From an alpha proteobacterium BAL199 (GTDB lineage Bacteria; Pseudomonadota; Alphaproteobacteria; Thalassobaculales; Thalassobaculaceae): a stretch of 64,000 nt of DNA. Location: assembly GCA_000171835.1 (NCBI GenBank), contig ABHC01000003.1, forward strand, positions 248,001-312,000. Reading direction: 5' to 3'. The notes under the pieces were generated by a model. That model was not told the origin of the DNA, ran no database searches, and saw only the letters and a list, made by a program, of their open reading frames with translations. How positions within the stretch are numbered: the stretch's first letter is position 1; every line of letters starts with the position of its first letter. A program made the translations under genes and the position numbers. Below are positions 1 to 6,721 of this stretch, one piece after another.

Positions 1-447
1 GACGTGGTCGATCGTGTCGTCGTCCGACGCCAGCGGCAGCAGCAGCCGCTCGGCCACCTGGGTTTCCATCTCCGACAGGCGCTCCGTCGCCGACCCGTAG
101 TGCAGCAGCGGCACGGTCAGCAACTGCGTCCAACGATTCATCATGACGGGATGATCCGCCGGCCCGACAATCTCGCGGAGCGTCATGCCCTTGATGCTGC
201 GTCCCCAGGCGGTGTTGATGTCCTCACCAGCCAGCTTGCAGACAAAATCGCCGAGATCGGGGTCGAACCGATAGATCCAGACGTACCTCAGCAGCGTCGG
301 GATCTCCAACGGCTCGAAATCCGAGCGCAACGGGACCAGACTCCTGCGACGCGCCGATCGCCAGGCATGGAAGAACTCGAAGATCCGCGGATCCGCCCCC
401 AGCAGGCGAGACTCTACGGTGGACTTTGGCGGCGTCGCGTCGGTCAT
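1..447 (-). CDS. PAS_5 domain protein, C-terminus cut by window edge
   Basis: The minus strand is open from an ATG at 447 to the window edge (149 codons, no stop), preceded by a GAGGGGGA ribosome site. An alternative in-frame ATG lies 12 bases upstream. The protein has the layout of the alphaproteobacterial PAS_5 family: a helix with a conserved Trp (FFHAWRSAR), then a 'DFEPLEIPTLLRYVWIY' block, then a PAS-like core (DPDLGDFVCKLAGEDINTAWGRS). The same layout recurs in the protein at 10784-11248. PAS_5 proteins are small and usually stand-alone; ligand and partner are unknown. No signal peptide or membrane segment is seen. Confidence 0.8.
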   Translation of the reverse strand, partial: MTDATPPKSTVESRLLGADPRIFEFFHAWRSARRRSLVPLRSDFEPLEIPTLLRYVWIYRFDPDLGDFVCKLAGEDINTAWGRSIKGMTLREIVGPADHPVMMNRWTQLLTVPLLHYGSATERLSEMETQVAERLLLPLASDDDTIDHV

Positions 448-679
448 CGTCCCCCTCATCGAGCCGCAGGCTCTTAGCCCGGAAACGCCGGTTTCCCGCA
501 CTCTACCGTGATCACGGAACGACGGCCATCGCCAATGCCCGGCGGCAGTGGGTCGCCGGATGGACGGATTGATCTCCGCCTCGGTCCGGTCGCCTTGAAA
601 AACACCACCGTGCTCTGCGTGTCGGCTACTCCCGTCCAACGCATCGTGGTATGAGCCGGCGCCCGTCTGGAGATCCCGC

Positions 680-1567
680 ATGACCGCCGCTGCCGCCCTC
701 GCGGGACCGAACCGCGGGATCATCCTGATCCTGCTGGCCCATATCGCGTTCACCACCATGGACGCCACCAACAAGACCCTGTCAGAGACCTATCCGGTCA
801 CCCAGATCATCTGGGCGTTCTACGTCGGCTTTGCTGCCGCGGCACTGGCCTGGGCCGTTTTCGGCGGCGGCGTTCGCAACGCGCTGCACACCCGGCGCCC
901 GACATTGCAACTGGCTCGGGCCGCCCTGTTGCCGTTGAACATGGCCGCTGTAGTGCTGGCGCTCAGCCTGATGTCGATGGCCGAGGTGATCGCGGTCGGC
1001 ATCTCCTACCCGCTGATGATCACGGTGCTGTCGGCGCTGGTGCTGAAGGAGGACGTCGGCCCGCGTCGGTGGGCGGCCGTGGTGGTCGGCTTTCTCGGCG
1101 TGCTGCTGATCGTGCGTCCGGGCCTGGCAGTGTTCAACCCGGCCAGCCTGATCATCCTGGGCGCCGCCGCGCTGTTTGCTGTCTACCAGATCATGACCAA
1201 GATCCTGGGCCGGACCGACCGTCCGATTACCCTGACCCTGTACACCGCTCTGGTCGGCGCTGTGCTGACCAGCTTCTTCGCGCCGCTGGACTGGCATACG
1301 CCGGACGCCACCGGCTGGGCGCTGCTGGCCCTCACGGCCGCCGCCGGCACCGTCGGTCACTCGCTGGTCATCCAGGCACTTGAGTCGACACCGGCCAGCG
1401 TGTTGCAGCCGTTCAACTACGTGCAACTGGTGTGGACCACCGTGGTCGGGTTCGTCGTGTTCGGCGATCTGCCCGACGCCATGACCGTGCTCGGCACCAG
1501 CATCGTGGTGGCCAGCGGTCTGTATGTCTGGTGGCGCGAACGGGTCCGGGCGGGTGCCGTTCGATGA
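680..1567 (+). CDS. EamA/DMT-family permease, first of a tandem pair
   Basis: A 295-residue polytopic membrane protein with about ten hydrophobic segments arranged as two EamA repeats, typical of drug/metabolite transporters. The motif GIILILLAHIAFTTMDATNK opens TM1. The second half contains the family's 'STPASVLQPFNYVQLVWTTVVGFVVFGD' region. Family members are exporters or permeases for small metabolites; the substrate cannot be told from sequence. The stop codon overlaps the next gene's start (ATGA), so the two are probably translated together. They are clear paralogues, pointing to a tandem duplication or a heteromeric pair. Confidence 0.88.
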   Translation: MTAAAALAGPNRGIILILLAHIAFTTMDATNKTLSETYPVTQIIWAFYVGFAAAALAWAVFGGGVRNALHTRRPTLQLARAALLPLNMAAVVLALSLMSMAEVIAVGISYPLMITVLSALVLKEDVGPRRWAAVVVGFLGVLLIVRPGLAVFNPASLIILGAAALFAVYQIMTKILGRTDRPITLTLYTALVGAVLTSFFAPLDWHTPDATGWALLALTAAAGTVGHSLVIQALESTPASVLQPFNYVQLVWTTVVGFVVFGDLPDAMTVLGTSIVVASGLYVWWRERVRAGAVR

Positions 1568-2451
1568 GCATCACCGCCTCCGATGCCGCGGCACCCAGTC
1601 GCGGGATAATCCTGATCCTGATCGCCAATCTCGGCTTTGCTGGGATGGACGCCGTGTCGAAGACCTTGATTGTCGACTACCCGGTCGCGCAGATCCTGTG
1701 GGTGCGCTACGCGTTCTTCGCGGCGTTCGCGACCGCGCTGTCGCTGCGCTCGGGCGGCCCGTTCGCCGGGTTCCGCTCGCAGCGCCCGGCCCTCAATGTG
1801 CTGCGGGCCGTCATCCTGCTGGCCGAGATCGCCTGCTTCGTGGTCGCCTTCCGATATCTGCCGCTGGCCGAGACGCATTCGATTGCGGCCGTGTATCCGC
1901 TGATCATCACGGCCCTGTCCGCCCTGGTGCTGGGCGAGTTCGTCGGTCCGCGACGCTGGGCGGCGGTGGCGGTCGGCTTTGTCGGCGTGGTGGTGATCCT
2001 GCGGCCCGGCCTCGGGGTGTTCAACCCGGCGGCCTTGATCCCGCTGGCCGGCGCGGCGCTGTTCGCGGTCTACCAGATCATGACCAAGGTGGTGGCCCGC
2101 CGGGACAGCATGGTGACGATCCTGCTGTACACCGGGTGGATCGGATTCGCGCTGACCAGCATCACCGGCCCGTTCTACTGGACGCCTCCGGATCTCAAAG
2201 GCTGGATCCTGCTGCCGATCGCCGGATTCATGGGCGTGGTCGGCCATCTGCTGCTGATCAAGGCGCTGGAACTGGCGCCGGCCAGTGTGCTGCAACCGTT
2301 CAACTACACCCTGCTGATCTGGGCAACGGCAGTCGGATTCCTGGTGTTCGGCGACCTGCCCGACACCGTGACGGTGCTGGGCGCCGGCATCGTGGTCGCC
2401 TCGGGCCTGTACACCTGGTGGCGCGAGCGGGTGCGGGCCAAACGTCGTTAA
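1564..2451 (+). CDS. EamA/DMT-family permease, second of a tandem pair
   Basis: A 295-residue DMT permease of the same length as the preceding gene and alignable end to end with it (GIILILIANLGFAGMDAVSK; ELAPASVLQPFNYTLLIWATAVGF; YTWWRERVRA at the C-terminus). The reading frame continues upstream inside the first gene, but the ATG at 1564 overlapping the upstream TGA gives equal-length paralogues and is preferred. Two EamA domains and about ten TM segments are visible. Substrate unknown. Overlapping translation suggests a fixed 1:1 output, as in heterodimeric small transporters, although each is already full DMT length. Confidence 0.87.
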   Translation: MSITASDAAAPSRGIILILIANLGFAGMDAVSKTLIVDYPVAQILWVRYAFFAAFATALSLRSGGPFAGFRSQRPALNVLRAVILLAEIACFVVAFRYLPLAETHSIAAVYPLIITALSALVLGEFVGPRRWAAVAVGFVGVVVILRPGLGVFNPAALIPLAGAALFAVYQIMTKVVARRDSMVTILLYTGWIGFALTSITGPFYWTPPDLKGWILLPIAGFMGVVGHLLLIKALELAPASVLQPFNYTLLIWATAVGFLVFGDLPDTVTVLGAGIVVASGLYTWWRERVRAKRR

Positions 2452-2553
2452 CGCCCCCCTCTCGACAGGGCTCGCCCGGCTGGGCTTAAATCCGCGTCAA
2501 CGATCCTCACGCCGCCAACCGGCGATATCAGAACATCCAAGGGAGTACGACCG

Positions 2554-3612
2554 ATGCGCAGCTATTCGCTGATGGAGCCCGGCAAGCCGTTCCAGGCGAT
2601 CGACAAGCCGGATCCGGTGCCGACCGGCACCGAGGTGCTGCTTAAGGTCACCCGCGCCGGGGTCTGCCACTCCGACATCCACATCTCCGACGGCTATTTC
2701 GACCTCGGCGGCGGCAAGGTCCTGAACATTGTCGACCGCGGCCAGAAGTTCCCGATCACCCTCGGCCACGAGGTCCTCGGCGAGGTGATCGCCGCCGGTC
2801 CGGATGCCAAGGACGCGCCGATCGGCAAGACCATGCTGGTCCATCCCTGGCTCGGCTGCGGCGAGTGCTCGGCCTGCAAGGCGGAGCAGGAGAACCACTG
2901 CCCGACCATGCGCTCGATCGGCGTCTTTCGCGACGGCGGCTACGCCACCCACTGCGTGGTTCCGCACCCGAAGTATCTGGTGGACATCGGCAACGTCGAC
3001 CCGAGCATCGCCACGCCCTACTCCTGCTCCGGCGTCACCGTGTACTCGGCGCTCAAGAAGGCCCTGCCGATCCGCGATGACGAATGGCTTGCGATCATGG
3101 GGGCCGGCGGCCTCGGCCTGTCGGCGGTAGCCATCGCCAAGGCGATGGGCGTGAAGAACATCATCTCGGTCGACATCGACGACTCCCACCTGACGGCCGC
3201 CAAGGACATGGGCGCCACCGCCACGCTGAATCCCAAGTCGACCGATAGCGCGGTCGCGGCACTGCAGAAGTTGGCGGGCGGGGAACTGCGCGCGGTGGTC
3301 GACACGGTCGGCGGCGAGGCCACCGCCAACCTCGGCATCGCGGCGGTCCGCAAGGGCGGGCGCTACGTGATCGTCGGGCTGTACGGCGGGCAGATCAGCA
3401 TCTCGCTGCCGACGATCCCGATGCGCGCGGTGTCAATCCTCGGCTCGTATGTCGGCTCGCTTGACGAGCTGAAGGAACTGATGGAACTTGTGAAGACTGG
3501 AACCGTCAAGCCGATCCCGATCTCGACCCGTCCGGTCGAGACCGCCTATGACACCCTGCAGGACCTCAAGGCCGGCAAGATCGTCGGCCGGGTGGTGCTG
3601 ACCAACGACTGA
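2554..3612 (+). CDS. Zinc-dependent alcohol dehydrogenase (MDR family)
   Basis: A 352-residue medium-chain dehydrogenase. Catalytic zinc ligands sit in GVCHSDIH and the GHE motif of 'ITLGHEVLGEV'. The structural zinc is held by four cysteines in CGECSACKAEQENHC. The Rossmann glycine motif GAGGLGL is followed by an acidic residue in 'ISVDIDD', which favours NAD(H). A GGGKVLNIVDRGQKFPI insertion after the first zinc ligand is typical of one alcohol dehydrogenase subgroup. Family members interconvert alcohols and aldehydes or ketones in the cytoplasm; the substrate is not predictable. An AAGGGAG ribosome site precedes the ATG. It converges with the next gene, 3 bases apart. Confidence 0.88.
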   Translation: MRSYSLMEPGKPFQAIDKPDPVPTGTEVLLKVTRAGVCHSDIHISDGYFDLGGGKVLNIVDRGQKFPITLGHEVLGEVIAAGPDAKDAPIGKTMLVHPWLGCGECSACKAEQENHCPTMRSIGVFRDGGYATHCVVPHPKYLVDIGNVDPSIATPYSCSGVTVYSALKKALPIRDDEWLAIMGAGGLGLSAVAIAKAMGVKNIISVDIDDSHLTAAKDMGATATLNPKSTDSAVAALQKLAGGELRAVVDTVGGEATANLGIAAVRKGGRYVIVGLYGGQISISLPTIPMRAVSILGSYVGSLDELKELMELVKTGTVKPIPISTRPVETAYDTLQDLKAGKIVGRVVLTND

Positions 3613-3615
3613 GGC

Positions 3616-4392
3616 TCAGCCGACTGTCAGGTCCGCCGTGATCCGGCCGGTGGCGTTGGTTGTGACCAACCGGCACCACCGGCCGTCATGCCCTTTTTGA
3701 CCCAGCAAGCACATGGCGTCATCCCAGAACACCGGGCGCCGGAACCGGCAGCGCACCGTCAGCGGCGCCACCGGACCAAGGGCATCGACCATCCAGGTCA
3801 TGGTCTGCAGGCCCTGTGCAAGCGGCGCCCGGTAGCCGAGGCTCTGCGCGAATTCCGGGTCGAAGTGAATGAGGTTGCCGACCTCGCGCGAGAACGTCGT
3901 GACCCGATCCGGCGTTAGGGTCTGCTCGGCAATCGGCTCCAGGCCGCCGAGGTCGTCTGGGTCTCCGGACCCGGCGCGGCCGCGGTCCGGTGCCGTCATC
4001 GCGGCGGGATCCGGCAGCAGGCCGATATGGGTCAAGGTCGCGGCCACCTCGCCATTGTCCCGGACAACATCGAAACGCTGGGTCACCATTCGCCCCTTGC
4101 GAACCGGTTCAACGCTTTCGGTCAGCCCGCGAAACCGGATCTCCTCGCCGATCGCGGCATGGGCGCCGACCGTCATGACCTGCTGGACGTGGACGTAGCC
4201 GTTCGGTTGCTGGCGAACCAGCTTCATGCCGCGAAAGCCGTCATTGCCCCACAGCGTCGGCTCGGCGATGCCGGCCCAAATTTCGGGATCAGCACCGGCG
4301 GCAGCCAGCCACCGTGCCTGATCCTCCGCGGTTCGGATGATGCGCCGCTCCGGAAAAACGAAGCCGGCCTCAAGCGACGCATTCTCCCGCAT
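3616..4392 (-). CDS. MaoC-like / FAS1-like hotdog dehydratase
   Basis: A 258-residue protein with two hotdog-like halves. The N-terminal half resembles the FAS1-like dehydratase domain. The C-terminal half carries a hydratase-2-like motif, NLIHFDPEFAQSLGYRAPLAQG, with the His/Asp pair expected for hydration or dehydration of acyl-CoA thioesters. Relatives act on mesaconyl-CoA or (R)-3-hydroxyacyl-CoA type substrates. The start is only 4 bases after the stop of the molybdo-enzyme gene upstream, so it is the last gene of that leftward operon. The link to redox genes is unexplained, and the substrate is unknown. Confidence 0.78.
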   Translation of the reverse strand: MRENASLEAGFVFPERRIIRTAEDQARWLAAAGADPEIWAGIAEPTLWGNDGFRGMKLVRQQPNGYVHVQQVMTVGAHAAIGEEIRFRGLTESVEPVRKGRMVTQRFDVVRDNGEVAATLTHIGLLPDPAAMTAPDRGRAGSGDPDDLGGLEPIAEQTLTPDRVTTFSREVGNLIHFDPEFAQSLGYRAPLAQGLQTMTWMVDALGPVAPLTVRCRFRRPVFWDDAMCLLGQKGHDGRWCRLVTTNATGRITADLTVG

Positions 4393-4396
4393 GGTC

Positions 4397-6721
4397 TCAG
4401 TTCTCGATAATCTCAGGCGGTCGATGGGCCGTGACCGCCGGGATCGCGCCGTCGACCCGCGCCACCTCGACCAGACAGGAGTGCGCCGCCGGGCCTTGGC
4501 CCAGGCGCGACGTGCCGCGGTCGCGGGTCAGGACGTTCGGGTTGCCGTGCTTCTCCAGCCCCTCGGTCTGGCCGGGCGTCTGCGGGTCGTACCAAGCGCC
4601 AGTCGACAGCTGGACGATCCCCGGCATTACCGCGTCGGAGACGATCACCCCGGCAAGGCACGATCCGCGGTTGTTCCACACCCGCACCACGTCACCGGAC
4701 TTGATGCCGCGGGACGCCGCATCGTCGGGATGGATGGTCATCGGCTCGCGATCGGCGATCTTAGAGCCCATGCTGACCGAACCCGGATCGAGCTGGCTGT
4801 GCAGCCGGGTGCGCGGCTGGTTCGACATCAGATGCAGTGGGTAGGTCTGCGCCAGCTTGCCGCCCAGCCACTCGTCCGGCTCACGCCACACCGGATGGCC
4901 CGGGCAGTCGTCATAGCCGAAACCGTCGATCGTCTCGGAGAAGATCTCGATCTTGCCGGACGGGGTCGGCAACGGGTTCGCCTCGGGATCGGTCCGGAAA
5001 CCCTCGAGCAGGATGGTCGGCTTGTCGGCCGCCGGTAGTTCGAAGGTCTCCTGCTCCCAAAATGTCTCGAAATCGGGTAGCTCGAACCCGGCCTCGGCGG
5101 CGCGCTGGCGCGACTGGTCCCAGAGATGGCGCAGCCAGTCCATCTCGTCGCGGCCTTCGGTATATCGCTCGGCGAAACCAAGGTTCCGGGCGAGGCCGCT
5201 GAAGATCTCGTAGTCCGGGCGGCTGTCGCCGACCCGCGGGATCGCCTGCTTCATCGCAACGCTGAGCGGCTCCCAATGGGTGATCGACAGGTCGTTGCGC
5301 TCCAGCGCGGTGGTCGACGGGAACACAATGTCGGCGTGCCGGGCCATGCCGGTCCACCAGATCTCGTTGACGATGATCGTCTCCGGGCGGCGGAACGCCT
5401 CGACCAGCTTGTGCAGGTCCTGGTGGTGGTGGAACGGATTGCCGCCGGCCCAGTAGACCATCCGGATGTCCGGGTAGGTCAGGTCCTTGCCGTCGAACTG
5501 GAACGGCTGGCCCGGATTCAGCAGCATGTCGGAGATCCGGGCGACCGGGATCACGTCCTTGACGTTGTTGATGCCCTGGGACACCGACGGCCAGTGGAAG
5601 AACTTGACGGGATTGCCGACACCGTTCTCGGAGCTGTAGCCGATCCCGAAACCGCCGCCCGGCGTGCCGATCTGGCCCAGCATTGCCGCCAGCACCACCG
5701 TCAGCCAAACCGGCTGCTCACCGTATTCCGCGCGCTGCATCGACCAGGTGGCGTTGATCATGGTGCGGCTGGACGCCATGCGGCGCGCCAGGTCGCGAAT
5801 GGTGTCGGCCGGAACCGTCGTGATCCGCTCTGCCCATTCCGGCGTCTTCGGCTGCCCGTCGCTCTCGCCCATCACGTAGGCGCGGAAGCGGTCGAAGCCG
5901 ACGGTGTAACGGCCCAGGAATGCGTTGTCCTGGAGGTTCTCGGCAATCAGGGTGTGGGCGATCGCCAGCATCAGCGCGGCGTCGGAGCCCGGACGGATCG
6001 GGATCCACTCGGCCCCGAGATCCGGCGGCATGTCGATGCGGATCGGGCTCAGATAGACGATTTCGCAGCCGTTGTCGGCGCAGGCCTTCAGGCCGTGGTA
6101 GCAAGTGTGCTGGCCAACCCCGCCCGACGTCACCTGGGCGTTCTTGACCGGCATGCCGCCGAACGACACCAGCATCTCGCAATGCTCGGCCAGCACCGGC
6201 CAGGTGGTGTGGGTGTCCAGGATCGGTTTGATCGGCCCGACCACGTGCGGAAGGATCTGCTGGGCGGCGGCATAGGAGTAAGTGCCCTCATGTCGGACGT
6301 AGCCGCCGATCTGGTTGAAGAACCGGTGGATGTGCGAGTTGGCGTGGTGGAACCGGCCCGCGCTGGCCCAGCCGTAGGAGCCGGCGTAGAACGCGGTGTT
6401 GCCATGGGCATCCTTGATCCGCTTGATCTCGGCCGCTGCCATCTCCAGCGCCTCGTCCCACGGCACGGCCACGAACGGCTCGCGCCCGCGCCCGGTGCGG
6501 TCGCTGTGCTCGCGCTTGTCCAGCCAGCCCTTGCGGATCATCGGCCGCCCGATCCGGCTTTCGTGTGTGACCGCATCGACGATGCCCGGCCCAATGATCG
6601 CCGGTGCGGGGTCCTTGGCGTAGTCGTGGACGGCGATCAACCGGTCGCCCTCGACTTCCGCGTAGTAGGTGCCCCAGTGGGTCGACGTCGGGATCAGGCG
6701 GCGGGTGACGGCGGTGCTCAT
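4397..6721 (-). CDS. Molybdopterin oxidoreductase, biotin sulfoxide/TMAO reductase type
   Basis: A 774-residue DMSO-reductase-family enzyme. It has no N-terminal CxxC cluster motif and no twin-arginine signal, matching the cytoplasmic BisC-like branch that lacks the 4Fe-4S cluster. The serine of GTYSYAAAQ (about residue 149) is the expected molybdenum ligand. Further family blocks are AGSYGWASAGR, NEIWWTGMARHADIVFPSTT and, near the C-terminus, SNQPRTRLHSQLD and YDPQTPGQTEGLEKHGNPN. Family members reduce S- or N-oxides (biotin or methionine sulfoxide, TMAO). The ATG at 6721 overlaps the upstream stop (ATGA), indicating coupling. The frame extends upstream, but only this start gives the normal length. 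No dedicated electron donor is next to it. Confidence 0.87.
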   Translation of the reverse strand: MSTAVTRRLIPTSTHWGTYYAEVEGDRLIAVHDYAKDPAPAIIGPGIVDAVTHESRIGRPMIRKGWLDKREHSDRTGRGREPFVAVPWDEALEMAAAEIKRIKDAHGNTAFYAGSYGWASAGRFHHANSHIHRFFNQIGGYVRHEGTYSYAAAQQILPHVVGPIKPILDTHTTWPVLAEHCEMLVSFGGMPVKNAQVTSGGVGQHTCYHGLKACADNGCEIVYLSPIRIDMPPDLGAEWIPIRPGSDAALMLAIAHTLIAENLQDNAFLGRYTVGFDRFRAYVMGESDGQPKTPEWAERITTVPADTIRDLARRMASSRTMINATWSMQRAEYGEQPVWLTVVLAAMLGQIGTPGGGFGIGYSSENGVGNPVKFFHWPSVSQGINNVKDVIPVARISDMLLNPGQPFQFDGKDLTYPDIRMVYWAGGNPFHHHQDLHKLVEAFRRPETIIVNEIWWTGMARHADIVFPSTTALERNDLSITHWEPLSVAMKQAIPRVGDSRPDYEIFSGLARNLGFAERYTEGRDEMDWLRHLWDQSRQRAAEAGFELPDFETFWEQETFELPAADKPTILLEGFRTDPEANPLPTPSGKIEIFSETIDGFGYDDCPGHPVWREPDEWLGGKLAQTYPLHLMSNQPRTRLHSQLDPGSVSMGSKIADREPMTIHPDDAASRGIKSGDVVRVWNNRGSCLAGVIVSDAVMPGIVQLSTGAWYDPQTPGQTEGLEKHGNPNVLTRDRGTSRLGQGPAAHSCLVEVARVDGAIPAVTAHRPPEIIEN

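Noticed and set aside
1432-1563. N-terminal extension of the second DMT permease into the first gene
   Set aside because: The extension is out of frame with the first gene and is not hydrophobic. The ATGA overlap start gives a protein of the same length as its paralogue.
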